The translations under genes and the position numbers were made by a program. A DNA stretch of 64,000 nt from Bacillus sp. UNC438CL73TsuS30 (GTDB lineage Bacteria > Bacillota > Bacilli > Bacillales > Cytobacillaceae): the NCBI RefSeq assembly GCF_000482325.1, contig NZ_KI535296.1, forward strand, positions 324,854 to 388,853, given 5' to 3'. Position 1 is the stretch's first letter. Each line of letters begins with the position of its first letter. Under the pieces are notes generated by a model, which saw only the letters and a program-made list of their open reading frames with translations, was not told the DNA's origin and made no database searches. Shown here piece after piece: positions 9,857 through 18,586 of the stretch.

Positions 9857-12800
9857 ATGGCAATAAAACAACTTACTTTAGTTGGAAGTATGACTAAAAG
9901 TATTCAAGCGATTATGCCGCAGGAAGAAGATAAGCGCTTTTTTGAACATCAACTGAGTGAATATCTAACCAATTTACGATTAAAATTCAATGAATCGGAG
10001 GAACATCAGAAAAATTTATTGAAAGATTTTCTACAACGTACCGTTTTTCCTGATAACTATATCAATACTAGTGGTAGGACTGACTTAGCCATTTATAATG
10101 GTGCTTCTCCTGATAGTTCCGTTGGTATCTTAATTGAAGTAAAGAGTACTACTAATAAATCGGAAATGATGACAACTAACCATCTAAATACTAAAGCGTT
10201 TCAAGAAACAGTGGCTTATTATCTTATTGAACGTTTAGTTGGAAAAAATATTGAAATAAAAAAATGTATTATTACAAATGGAATGTCATGGTTCGTTATT
10301 AATGCATCGGAATTTGAAAAATACTTTGTTAAAAATAATAAACTGGTTAAACAATTCGACCAGTGGAGATTAGGACAACTTGCATCTTCTAAAACTGACT
10401 TTCTATATACAGAAGTTATTGCACCTGCAATCGATACAGCTATAGAAAAAGAAATTCAAATTGCGCATTTTAATTTGACTGATGCTATCAAACAGAAAAA
10501 GGCTGCTAACATTGAGTTAAAGCACAACAATGTAACGCAATTATATCGTTTTTTCACACCTGAAAACCTTCTGAACAAAAAAATTCTTACAGACTCAAAT
10601 AAACTAAACAAAGGATTTTATGATGAATTGCTATATCTTATGGGATTGGAAGAGGTAAAGGTTGAAAACAAGAAAGCAATCAAACGGTTACCTGAAAGCA
10701 AACGTCAAATCGGTTCTTTCGTAGAAAATGTTATTGATAGACTTCAAATGAATGATGTTCCTGAAGAACTGCAATATGATATAGCTATTCAGCTAACTGT
10801 AGTTTGGGTTAACCGTATTTTATTCCTGAAACTGTTAGAAAGTCAGTTAGTAACATTTAATAATCAAGCAAAATATAAATTCCTAACAAAGGAACTGCTT
10901 CCAACATTCGACGATATTTATTACCTGTTCTTTGGTGTACTAGCTAAAAAAGTGCATCAAAGAAGTAATGAAATGAAAAAGAAGTTTCCCCAAGTCCCTT
11001 ATTTAAATAGTAGTTTGTTTGAAGAAACAGAATTAGAATTATCACGTAATGGAATGGGGATTGACCGATTACGTGAACAACAAATCCAATTCTTCTCAAA
11101 GACAGCTCTAAAAGGAAATGATGGGAAACGAAAAACTGGTAGTGTTGAATTTTTGACTTATCTATTTGAATTTCTTAATGCTTATGATTTTTCAACATCA
11201 ATCAAACATAAAGAAAAAGATAAAAATAATTTAATTAACGCTGCAGTACTTGGACTTATTTTTGAAAAGATTAACGGTTACAAAGAAGGTTCATTCTATA
11301 CCCCTGGTAGAATTACTATGTATATGAGTAAAAATATCATTAGAAAAGCTGTTATTCAGAAAATTAACGAAGTTAAAGGATGGAACTGTAAGAACATTTA
11401 TGATGTGCAGTTCAAAATATCATCACTCGAAGAAGCAAAAGACATCAGCGCAATAATTGATACAATTAAAATTTGCGACCCTGCAGTTGGTTCCGGGCAT
11501 TTCCTAGTATCAGTATTAAATGAACTTATAGCTATTAAAAGTGAATTGCGTGTATTGATAGATATTGATGGTCGTTCGATGAATGACGTCAAATGTAAAG
11601 TAGTTAATGATGAGTTAATTATTCAGGACTTTAATGGTGATAACTTTACCTATACAAGAGGTAATTCTAATTCTGAACGTATTCAAAGAACAATCTTCCA
11701 CGAAAAACGTAAACTAATTGAAAATTGCTTATTTGGTGTTGATATTAACCCGAACTCTGTAAATATATGTCGTTTACGGTTATGGATAGAACTATTGAAA
11801 AATTCCTACTATTATTTGGATGAAGAATCAAATACGCAACAATTAATCACACTTCCAAATATCGACATAAACATTAAAGTTGGAAATAGTTTGCTTCACA
11901 ACATTCCTCTTGATACTGATTTAGACAAGAAGCGAATGGATATCTTTAGAATTAAAGAATACTACGACTTAGTAGTTTCATACAAAGAAACTAAAGAAAA
12001 GCGCATAAAACAGGAATTATTAAGTAAGCTCCAAGAAATTAAGAAGATTATTTTTACAAGCTTTGATATTCCAGAAGTAAGAAGATTGAGGAACTTGCAT
12101 GTCCAATTAATGAAAGCTGGGCAGACTTCATTATTTGCAACTAAAAAGGATGAACAGGAACAACGTAAAAAAATCGCAGAAATTGAAGGGAAAATCAAGG
12201 ATGCAGAAAAACAACTAGAATTCGCTCGTTCCAACCCACTGTTCAAAAATGGTTTGGAATGGCGTATGGAATTCCCTGAAATATTGGATAATGAGGGGAA
12301 GTTTGTTGGATTTGATGTGGTAATTGCTAATCCTCCTTATATTTATTCTCAGAATGGTTTTTTCAGTGATTTGGAGAAAAAATATTTTGAAAAGCATTAT
12401 CGTCTTATTACATATCAGGCGAATTCCTTTGGCTTATTCTTGGAATTAGGCTTTAAATTACTTCGGCCAAATGGGTATGTTTCGATGATTATTCCTAATA
12501 CTTTTTTAACTGTAAATCAGTACGAAATAATGCGTCGATTTATTTTGAAAAGAACTGGGGAAGTCTTTATTCTAAATTCAATGGATAAAATTTTTGAAGA
12601 TGCATCTGTTGATAATTGCATTATAAATGCTAAAATTTCATCACCAACTTTAGTTCAATTAGCTGAATTGAATAATGAAGAAGTTAACTTAATCAATGAA
12701 GTTTCTCCCGTTCAATTGTTGGAGCATAATGTTATCAATCTTTCTGCGTTTAAAGAAGGAAATAACCCTAATATGGTTTCTGGAATAATTAAAACCTTGG

Positions 12801-13528
12801 AGGATAATTCCAAACCACTTGAACCAAATTATGCTATTGTCCGAGATGGCTTAAAAGTATATCAAAAAGGGAAAGGTGAACCTAAGCAAACGCAAGATGA
12901 AGAAGAGTTTAAAAAATTAAAAGCTGACAGGGAATGGTTCTCAGATTATAAAAAGGATGAAAATTATTGGGAAATCATTAAAGGTGAACACATTGAACGT
13001 TATAAAATTTCCAAAGGAACAGAATACATAAGATATGGGCGTTATCTAGCAGAACCACGTACACCTGAAATGTTTATGGGAGAACGCTTACTAATTCGGC
13101 AAATTCCTAGGAAAGCTGCTTATTCTTTAACTGTAATGTACACTGATAAGCTAATCATGCATGAACGTAGCTTAATTTCAATTCGTAACCTTAAAATTGA
13201 ACCATACTTTGCACTAGGTGTATTAAATTCAAAGGTTGTTAGTTACTTTGCTATTCATAAGTATGATTTTCTTCAACGGAAAACTTTCCCTCAATTGCGT
13301 TTGTATCAGATAAAAGAATTACCAATTCCTAATGCAAATGAAGAAGAGAAGAAATATTTAAATGAACTAGTTGAAAAACATCTACAACTTAATGCTTCTC
13401 CTGAAGTAACAAAGGAAATTAAAGAACAAATGGACCAACTAGATTTTGAAATTGATGAATATGTAATGTCATTATTTAAATTGAATGAAGAAGAAAAACA
13501 AGCTATTCGTGATTTCAAACTAGATTGA
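9857..13528 (+). CDS. Type IIG restriction-modification enzyme, fused nuclease-methyltransferase-specificity
   Basis: 1223 residues. The N-terminal nuclease domain shows a D-x(n)-ExK pattern (Asp76; Glu94-Val-Lys96 in ILIEVKST). The central adenine-methyltransferase core has motif I DPAVGSGHFL at Asp541 and motif IV NPPY at residues 825-828. The C-terminal 300 residues fit a target-recognition region (RQIPRKAAYSLTVMYTD, then LRLYQIKELPIP). One polypeptide would both cut and methylate DNA, protecting the host against phage. No separate R, M or S gene lies nearby. Base use is much more AT-rich than the flanking element genes, suggesting separate acquisition. The recognition sequence cannot be read. 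Confidence 0.9.
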   Translation: MAIKQLTLVGSMTKSIQAIMPQEEDKRFFEHQLSEYLTNLRLKFNESEEHQKNLLKDFLQRTVFPDNYINTSGRTDLAIYNGASPDSSVGILIEVKSTTNKSEMMTTNHLNTKAFQETVAYYLIERLVGKNIEIKKCIITNGMSWFVINASEFEKYFVKNNKLVKQFDQWRLGQLASSKTDFLYTEVIAPAIDTAIEKEIQIAHFNLTDAIKQKKAANIELKHNNVTQLYRFFTPENLLNKKILTDSNKLNKGFYDELLYLMGLEEVKVENKKAIKRLPESKRQIGSFVENVIDRLQMNDVPEELQYDIAIQLTVVWVNRILFLKLLESQLVTFNNQAKYKFLTKELLPTFDDIYYLFFGVLAKKVHQRSNEMKKKFPQVPYLNSSLFEETELELSRNGMGIDRLREQQIQFFSKTALKGNDGKRKTGSVEFLTYLFEFLNAYDFSTSIKHKEKDKNNLINAAVLGLIFEKINGYKEGSFYTPGRITMYMSKNIIRKAVIQKINEVKGWNCKNIYDVQFKISSLEEAKDISAIIDTIKICDPAVGSGHFLVSVLNELIAIKSELRVLIDIDGRSMNDVKCKVVNDELIIQDFNGDNFTYTRGNSNSERIQRTIFHEKRKLIENCLFGVDINPNSVNICRLRLWIELLKNSYYYLDEESNTQQLITLPNIDINIKVGNSLLHNIPLDTDLDKKRMDIFRIKEYYDLVVSYKETKEKRIKQELLSKLQEIKKIIFTSFDIPEVRRLRNLHVQLMKAGQTSLFATKKDEQEQRKKIAEIEGKIKDAEKQLEFARSNPLFKNGLEWRMEFPEILDNEGKFVGFDVVIANPPYIYSQNGFFSDLEKKYFEKHYRLITYQANSFGLFLELGFKLLRPNGYVSMIIPNTFLTVNQYEIMRRFILKRTGEVFILNSMDKIFEDASVDNCIINAKISSPTLVQLAELNNEEVNLINEVSPVQLLEHNVINLSAFKEGNNPNMVSGIIKTLEDNSKPLEPNYAIVRDGLKVYQKGKGEPKQTQDEEEFKKLKADREWFSDYKKDENYWEIIKGEHIERYKISKGTEYIRYGRYLAEPRTPEMFMGERLLIRQIPRKAAYSLTVMYTDKLIMHERSLISIRNLKIEPYFALGVLNSKVVSYFAIHKYDFLQRKTFPQLRLYQIKELPIPNANEEEKKYLNELVEKHLQLNASPEVTKEIKEQMDQLDFEIDEYVMSLFKLNEEEKQAIRDFKLD

Positions 13529-13559
13529 AACATAATTCAAGTTCAACAACTATAAAGGG

Positions 13560-13585
13560 GCGCTATATAACGTAGCGCTCTTTTT
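13560..13585 (+). terminator. Terminator of the type IIG gene
   Basis: GCGCTA at 13560-13565 pairs with TAGCGC at 13573-13578, then TC and a T-run. Confidence 0.85.
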
Positions 13586-13657
13586 GGCGTGGAAAGGACT
13601 ACGAAGGCTTTACGATTGAAAAAACGAATATTACTAAACTAAAAACGTCTAGCTGCG

Positions 13658-13700
13658 CATGTATAAACGAAAATTAGGGCAGGACATGCTTTTAAATAAA
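13658..13700 (+). repeat. Upstream box shared with 20405-20450
   Basis: CATGTATAAACGAAAA, then TAGGGC and GGACATGCTTTTAAATAAA, lies just before the gene at 13726. A near copy lies just before the gene at 20487. Each is followed within about 30 bp by a ribosome binding site and start. Confidence 0.7.
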
Positions 13701-13725
13701 TCGATTTTAAAGGAGTGTTTAGTAA

Positions 13726-13944
13726 TTGAATGAAGATTATGAGTTAGCTAGGCAAAATTATCAATCAGCAAAGCGAATACTTACTCAGGAAAGCCTTTAT
13801 ATGCTAATTAAAGATGGCAATGAAGTAGTGTCGTACAATATCGAAGATTATTCGATAACATTAATATTTTGTGATGGTTCAGACTCAATGAGTATAGAGT
13901 TCTATATTGACGAGGAGGGGAAAATACAAGGTAGGGTGGTTTAA
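13726..13944 (+). CDS. Small acidic hypothetical protein
   Basis: 72 residues starting at TTG 13726, with AAGGAGTG about 10 bp upstream. It is acidic and has alternating beta-like segments (VVSYNIEDYSITLIFCDGSDSMSIEFYIDEEGKIQGRVV). No family recognised. It shares its upstream sequence with the 20487 gene, pointing to common regulation. Confidence 0.6.
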   Translation: MNEDYELARQNYQSAKRILTQESLYMLIKDGNEVVSYNIEDYSITLIFCDGSDSMSIEFYIDEEGKIQGRVV

Positions 13945-13985
13945 GGATTATCAATTTAAATATATAAATAAAGGAGGGTTTATGC

Positions 13986-14147
13986 GTGGAAGAACGTCAT
14001 AATGAATTCGGGAATGTTGAAGAACATTTAACCGATATTTTCGGACAATCACGCACAGAAGACGAAAAGCGCATTAAAATGGAAAATTTACAATCATTGA
14101 TTAAGTTAGCGAGAGAAATAAAAAGGATTGGAATTGAAGGCTCGTAG
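13986..14147 (+). CDS. Small hypothetical protein, 53 residues
   Basis: GTG start at 13986, seven bases after GGAGGG at 13973-13978. The product begins MEERHNEFGNVEEHLTDIFG and ends with a helical basic segment (LIKLAREIKRIGIEGS). The ATG at 13982 is in another frame and stops after six codons. No family recognised. Confidence 0.6.
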   Translation: MEERHNEFGNVEEHLTDIFGQSRTEDEKRIKMENLQSLIKLAREIKRIGIEGS

Positions 14148-14560
14148 CTTGCTTATATGGGAGGCGTATTTTTCGAATGATACAGCGTTAACTAATGTAA
14201 ACCATCATTAGTGTGATAAAGCGTTGGTGTATCAGTGTTTTCGCATTACATTCGTTTACAAATATATGAAACATACCGTTATTCATACGCTGCCTTTTCC
14301 TGCCGGAGACAGTCGCCAAAACTCACGGGGTTAGGACGCATTTTTGAAAATTTATATTCAAGAAATAGGCGTCGCTTCTATATGAATGTATGAAAATATA
14401 TCTTTTCTTACATTGAAATCGTTGACTTTACTAGTTTTTGGGTTTATACTCGTTTTTATATGATGTTTTCGTACATTAAATGTATGAAAAGCCTATCAAA
14501 AGGCTTGCTGCTCATATGGACGAAGAAAAGGGCAGCGCACTAAAAAGCGAGGGCGAACTT
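14148..14560 (+). other. 413-bp gap with hairpin and promoter region
   Basis: Contains a 7-bp inverted repeat (ACTAATG/CATTAGT near 14190-14212), a GC-richer stretch around 14300-14340 (CCGGAGACAGTCGCC) whose function is unclear, several ATGTATGAAAA copies (around 14385 and 14478), and the promoter listed separately. No gene was found. Confidence 0.5.
14422..14450 (+). promoter_or_regulatory. SigA-type promoter upstream of the second recombinase
   Basis: TTGACT at 14422 and TATACT at 14445 with a 17-bp spacer. Confidence 0.75.
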
Positions 14561-15121
14561 ATGAAGCAGAATAAGGAAACTACATACGACGTACAACCGC
14601 TTAGAACGAAAGAAGAAATCGAAGAAATGAAATGGAGCTTGCGCAGACATTGTAGCGAGAGAGATTACTTTCTTTTCGTATTCGGTATTAATACAGGGCT
14701 GCGAGTATCGGACATACTGCCGCTTAAAGTCGGAGACATACGGGGCAAGACGCATGTAAACGTAGTACAGCAGAAGAACGGCAAGCCTAGACGCATTTCT
14801 TTAAAGCAGCTTGCGCCTGAAATCGACAATTATACAAAAGGAATGAGCGACGAAGACTATTTATTCCCAAGTCGCAAGGGTAACAAGCCAATAAGCGAAA
14901 CGCAGGCATACAGGGCGCTAGTGAAGGCAGGCGAAGGCATAGACCGTACAGACATAGGAACGCACACAATGCGTAAGACGTTCGGCTATCACCACTACAA
15001 ACGTAATAAGGATATAGCAATACTACAGGAGATATTCTCTCATGCAGCGCCTAGCATTACTAAGCGTTATATTGGAATCACACAGGACGAAATAGACGAA
15101 AGCATAGACTTTGTTTTATAG
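14561..15121 (+). CDS. Second, short tyrosine recombinase
   Basis: 186 residues, essentially a bare catalytic domain. Arg48 (NTGLRVSD), His135 and Arg138 (THTMRKTF), His161 (FSHAAPS) and Tyr170 (TKRYIGI) form the full active-site set. It lacks the core-binding domain of the first integrase. A longer frame opens at 14480, but GAGGG at 14549-14553 is spaced for ATG 14561 and the upstream stretch has no RBS. Possible roles are resolution of element dimers or inversion (inference). Confidence 0.88.
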   Translation: MKQNKETTYDVQPLRTKEEIEEMKWSLRRHCSERDYFLFVFGINTGLRVSDILPLKVGDIRGKTHVNVVQQKNGKPRRISLKQLAPEIDNYTKGMSDEDYLFPSRKGNKPISETQAYRALVKAGEGIDRTDIGTHTMRKTFGYHHYKRNKDIAILQEIFSHAAPSITKRYIGITQDEIDESIDFVL

Positions 15122-15131
15122 GGGGCGTATT

Positions 15132-15287
15132 TTGCGGAAGAAGAACGAAGAACAAGAGCCGCTTACAATTCACGAAAAATGGGAGAAAGATAGCGAGCTT
15201 CCTAATGGGGGAGTAGGTATCGACGATAGCGAATGGACGGGCGAATATATCGAGATACAACGCCCAAACGAAAGAAAAGTTAAGTAA
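15132..15287 (+). CDS. Small hypothetical protein, 51 residues
   Basis: TTG start at 15132 after GGGGGCG, 10 bp downstream of the recombinase stop. The product begins MRKKNEEQEPLTIHEKWEKD and is charged. A GCGC hairpin with T-run follows at about 15294-15316. Likely co-transcribed with the recombinase. Confidence 0.55.
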   Translation: MRKKNEEQEPLTIHEKWEKDSELPNGGVGIDDSEWTGEYIEIQRPNERKVK

Positions 15288-15464
15288 AATTAGGGCGCAT
15301 AGAGCGCTCTTTTTTGGGGCTTACGTAGGCGCATACACACGGCTACAGGGTGGCACATACGGCGGCATAGGGCTATGTCTACATACGTTATAGGCTTACT
15401 ATATGCGGCTGCTAGAACGCCTAGAAATTGCTCTATAATCGCATTAAATAGGGGTGATTTACAA

Positions 15465-15602
15465 ATGCGCCGTAATGTGATTAGAACTCGCTGCGTGCGT
15501 ATCTCATTCGAAAAGATAACAGGCGCATACACGGGCTATACGGGGCGCTGCTGCCGTGTCTTCTTCGTAACAAAAGTATTAGCTATCAATCGCTATCATT
15601 AA
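15465..15602 (+). CDS. Possible small basic protein, 45 residues
   Basis: ATG 15465 follows GGGGTG at 15451-15456. The product (MRRNVIRTRCVRISFEKITG...) is basic and Cys-containing. An upstream extension to 15375 exists without an RBS. No family recognised. The 270 bp after it holds no convincing gene. Confidence 0.35.
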   Translation: MRRNVIRTRCVRISFEKITGAYTGYTGRCCRVFFVTKVLAINRYH

Positions 15603-15872
15603 GAGCGGCGAAAGCGGCTACTTTAAACTATCGCTATCAAAGAGTAAGTGCAATCGCTCAAAGAACGCACAAAGAAAGCCGTAAAGCTTCGTTAAGAGTA
15701 GCGAAAGGCAAAGCGCTAAGAACGAGCTGCGCAAGCGAGAGCAGTCTTCTAATGCGTCTAGCAGGACGAAAAGCAGCGACCCCAAGCCCCCACGCTGCCG
15801 CTGCCGCTTCTGCTGTTCAGAAATTGCGAGTATATTTTTTAATCTCAATACCTTTTCATTCTACGAGACTAA

Positions 15873-16271
15873 TTATATGGTTGCATAAACCTCGGTTGGG
15901 CGACTTTCTTTCCATCTTTCTCGCAGTAGTTCTTTATTATCCTCCGCCCAAGACTCGATAACCCTTGCGTCTTTATTACGTATCTTGCCATTTTTTACAG
16001 TCAGTATAGTAGAAGTTTCAATAGATACCCTCACATCAAAATGACCTCTACTAATAGCGTGAAAATGTGGTGGTGGATGGTCATTATTCCATATTCTTAC
16101 TTCTACATTTCCAATTCTATCTAGTAGTAGTTGATGTTTATAGGGACGGTGTATTCCGGATGGTACTCCACTATGAGATTTTATCCGCTTTACTTTTATC
16201 CTTTTGAGTCTCCGTTCTTCGTTTAGTCTCTGTAATAATTCAGCTACTGCTACTTCGATACTCTTGTTCAA
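15873..16271 (-). CDS. DUF4160-type protein
   Basis: 132 residues, TTG start at 16271 with GGGAGGG 6 bp upstream on the minus strand. The segment RIWNNDHPPPHFHA carries the His-Pro-Pro-His-Phe-His signature of DUF4160, and the end (VIESWAEDNKELLRERW) fits the family C-terminus. The N-terminal 45 residues are an extra basic helix. DUF4160 genes often sit beside a DUF2442 partner in toxin-antitoxin-like pairs; none is seen here. It is the only minus-strand gene in the element. Confidence 0.75.
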   Translation of the reverse strand: MNKSIEVAVAELLQRLNEERRLKRIKVKRIKSHSGVPSGIHRPYKHQLLLDRIGNVEVRIWNNDHPPPHFHAISRGHFDVRVSIETSTILTVKNGKIRNKDARVIESWAEDNKELLRERWKESRPTEVYATI

Positions 16272-16462
16272 AGATATCCCTCCCTTTTGCCTTATTTAAA
16301 TTCGACTTAAGGTAGTTGTATACCTTCTTTAGACCTACAAAAGGGATATACCTATAGACTTACATTTGCGTGGAAGTCTTAATTAAGCGAACAGATGTAC
16401 GAGACAAATTATGTGGAATAGTGTAATATATTGGTAGGAAACTATGAAAAGGAGCGTTAATA

Positions 16463-16786
16463 ATGGCAGACTACGTAGTAAACAAAGCAGGCGCAAAAAT
16501 ATTCAGTGATATTACCAAGCATAAAACTCTACCTATACCAACTCTTCTTACGCAGCAAGCAGAGGGCGCAGTTTACGAAGTGCTTTCAGTAGGTATGCAC
16601 GGCGGTACAAGAACGCCAATAGCTACCGTAAAGGAAGGCGGTAAGTCCGTAGCGTATGTACTACCTGAGGGGCTTAATGGATGGGTAGAAAACACTATGC
16701 TTATGAGCATGCAAGGTATTAAGCTGCTTCCTTCGAAAATTGAATTCGGTATCTTAGACGGCAGAACTTACGCAGAGATACTATAA
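16463..16786 (+). CDS. Hypothetical protein, 107 residues
   Basis: Starts at ATG 16463 after AAGGAGCG. It contains beta-rich stretches (GAVYEVLSVGMHGGTRTPIATVKEGGKSVAYVLP, in two halves) reminiscent of a small SH3-like barrel, but no family is recognised. Followed by a terminator at 16801, so it is probably monocistronic. Confidence 0.6.
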   Translation: MADYVVNKAGAKIFSDITKHKTLPIPTLLTQQAEGAVYEVLSVGMHGGTRTPIATVKEGGKSVAYVLPEGLNGWVENTMLMSMQGIKLLPSKIEFGILDGRTYAEIL

Positions 16787-16800
16787 GGTTATACGATAGT

Positions 16801-16831
16801 CTTTACGCATTAAAGCGTAGGGGCTTTTTTT
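16801..16831 (+). terminator. Terminator after the 16463 gene
   Basis: CTTTACGC pairs with GCGTAGGG (G-T pairs included) around ATTAAA, then GC and a T-run. Confidence 0.8.
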
Positions 16832-16956
16832 ATACCAACTATTCGAAGTTGCTGCGCCTATCTCTTTGTAGAGTACGGAAATATGCTGCAAGCCGTTTTC
16901 AATTGTGATAACTGGAACGGATACCCTCCTATTATATTAAAGCAGTTTCGTTTCAT

Positions 16957-16993
16957 AGTCGTTAGTCTTTCGTAGGCTAGCGGCTCTTTTTTT
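16957..16993 (+). terminator. Orphan terminator in a gene-free stretch
   Basis: AGTCGTTAG at 16957-16965 pairs with CTAGCGGCT at 16977-16985 over 9 bp, followed by CTTTTTTT. Confidence 0.75.
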
Positions 16994-17147
16994 CGCACGC
17001 ATAGAATAGAAAAATTGTCATTAGGGGCGAAAACTGCACCGCTATAGGCTTTTTGCGATACTATACCAAACTTTCGAACCTGCTGCGCCTTATAAGATAG
17101 ACGGTAGGAATTACCGTACTTTCGAAGCAAAATAGGAGGGCGCAGAA

Positions 17148-17609
17148 ATGCAAAAGGTATACGACAAGACTAAACAGGAGGGGCACTTTTTTAGGCTGCC
17201 GACGGATATTCGACACTACGTTTTTATGGATGGGTACAAAACGGAAATGAACTACCTTTATGCGCTAATAGTAGACTACTACAACGCCAAAAAGGGCTAC
17301 GCATTTCCAAGCCAGTACACGCTTGCAGCATACTACGGCAAGGCAGAGAAGACAGTAGTACAGCATTTAAAGGTACTAAAGAGGGTAGGACTAATCGAAG
17401 TAGTAAGTAACGGCAGAGGGAGAGTAAACCACTACAAGCCGTTAAAGCCGCTTTCTAAAGAAGAGTTATTCGCAAAGTATCCCGAAGCTGCCGAGAGATA
17501 CGAGAAGGTAATACAGGACAAAGAACGTCTTGCAGCGAGCGACTTGGGCAGACTGCCGAAGAATGACCCGAATGATTGGGAAGACCTCTATAGTAGTATG
17601 GAGTGGTAG
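17148..17609 (+). CDS. Winged-helix protein next to iterons, possible replication initiator
   Basis: 153 residues with a winged-helix domain: a segment typical of replication-initiator N-termini (DGYKTEMNYLYALIVDYYN) and an HTH (SQYTLAAYYGKAEKTVVQHLKVLKRVGLIEVV). The C-terminus is acidic (NDPNDWEDLYSSMEW). RBS AGGAGGGCG before ATG 17148. The 22-bp iteron-like repeats and an AT-rich stretch begin immediately after its stop, the usual layout of a replication gene and its origin. Replication function is an inference. Confidence 0.65.
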   Translation: MQKVYDKTKQEGHFFRLPTDIRHYVFMDGYKTEMNYLYALIVDYYNAKKGYAFPSQYTLAAYYGKAEKTVVQHLKVLKRVGLIEVVSNGRGRVNHYKPLKPLSKEELFAKYPEAAERYEKVIQDKERLAASDLGRLPKNDPNDWEDLYSSMEW

Positions 17610-17614
17610 TTAAT

Positions 17615-17693
17615 GAGTACGGTAATACGGTTAGACAAGTAGGGTAATAAGGTTAGACGGATACAGTAATACGGTTAGATGAGTACGGTAATA
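17615..17693 (+). repeat. 22-bp iteron-like tandem repeats, 3.6 copies
   Basis: Units start at 17615, 17637, 17659 and 17681, exactly 22 bp apart. The core GTACGGTAATACGGTTAGA is conserved with few changes (unit 2 has GTAGGGTAATAAGG), and the last copy is partial. An AT-rich stretch follows at about 17735-17790. The 250 bp from there to 17943 holds no gene except short repeats of GCGATA. Confidence 0.85.
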
Positions 17694-17943
17694 GCTACAG
17701 GTAAACTAGCTTTAAGAACTAGCGTTACTAACGAGAATTATAAACTATTCCTTTTTCTTTAAAAACATACGCATATATAACTATGAAAGATAGCGATAGG
17801 GTAAAGAAACGAAAGAAGCGATAAAGGCGATAGCAAAAGAAAGATATTATCTACGTCCCAAGCAGCCGCACACTAAGCCACGGGCGCAGGGCTATATTAG
17901 TAAGTATTGCGCCAACCTAGACTAAACGAAAGGAGCGCTAGCT

Positions 17944-18126
17944 ATGATATTCGAAGACGGAATAGAGTTAAAGTTAGTCATTAACGAAGATGTGCGACCG
18001 ATACCGCAGCCGAAGCGACCTAAACGAAAGGGAGCGAAGCCAATAAACACATACGAAGCGCAAATAGAAGCAACTCTAGTTATAAACGAAGAAAATGCGA
18101 GGAACGGCACGAAGCGCAGCAAGTAA
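17944..18126 (+). CDS. Small hypothetical protein, 60 residues
   Basis: ATG 17944 after AAGGAGCG. It has a basic, proline-rich centre (PIPQPKRPKRKGAKP) between two acidic/hydrophobic segments. No family recognised. Confidence 0.5.
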   Translation: MIFEDGIELKLVINEDVRPIPQPKRPKRKGAKPINTYEAQIEATLVINEENARNGTKRSK

Positions 18127-18223
18127 AAGTATATAAATATATACAAGTATCGGGGCGTTTGAAGTACCTAGAGATAAGGAAGCTTTCGTCTCTTCCTTTA
18201 CTACGTACGGGATACATTACACG

Positions 18224-18257
18224 GAGTTATGTTAAGGCGTTGGCATAGCTCTTTTTT
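18224..18257 (+). terminator. Terminator upstream of the XRE gene
   Basis: GAGTTATG at 18224-18231 pairs with CATAGCTC at 18244-18251, then six T. A second hairpin (AAGGAAG/CTTCCTT) lies at about 18176-18199. Confidence 0.8.
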
Positions 18258-18315
18258 ATTTTAATTATAAGCGATACGAATATATCGAAGACCACGAACC
18301 GAAGGGGGAAAACGA

Positions 18316-18573
18316 ATGCAAGGAAAGATTATTCGCTACGCAAGGCATGTACATGGGCTAACGCAAACTGAACTAGCTATACTAGTAAATTCTACGCAGC
18401 TAAGCGTTACACGGTGGGAAAATAACCTTCAAAAGCCGAAGCCGAGCGCAGAAAAACGCATTAAAGAAGTTTTAGGCTTGACCGAAGAGACTACCGCCGA
18501 AATCACAGAGATATTCATTAGTGAGCAGCGCAAGCAGCTAGCGGAAAAAATGCGCAAGCAAGCGAACCTTTAA
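18316..18573 (+). CDS. XRE-family HTH regulator
   Basis: 85 residues. The Cro/C1-type HTH occupies residues 5-55 (HGLTQTELAILVNSTQLSVTRWENNLQKP, in conserved order) and a charged helical tail follows. RBS AAGGGGG before ATG 18316. It heads a three-gene run (18316, 18587, 19019) and may control it or the element life cycle (inference). Confidence 0.8.
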   Translation: MQGKIIRYARHVHGLTQTELAILVNSTQLSVTRWENNLQKPKPSAEKRIKEVLGLTEETTAEITEIFISEQRKQLAEKMRKQANL

Positions 18574-18586
18574 GGAGTGCGGCAGT

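Larger units (their letters stand above)
16787..17147 (+). other. 361-bp gap with two terminators and a repeated leader motif
   Basis: Two intrinsic terminators (16801, 16957) lie about 150 bp apart with no gene of length between them, so a short RNA could be made there. The motif TATACCAA followed by TTCGAA and CTGCGCCTTAT occurs at about 16830-16862 and 17060-17095, and a diverged third copy occurs near 19762-19795. Confidence 0.5.

Noticed and set aside
14480-14560. N-terminal extension of the second recombinase
   Set aside because: No RBS before ATG 14480, while GAGGG is well spaced for ATG 14561.
15618-15848. 76-residue minus-strand frame
   Set aside because: Low-complexity Leu/Arg composition, no RBS, opposite to neighbours; treated as chance.
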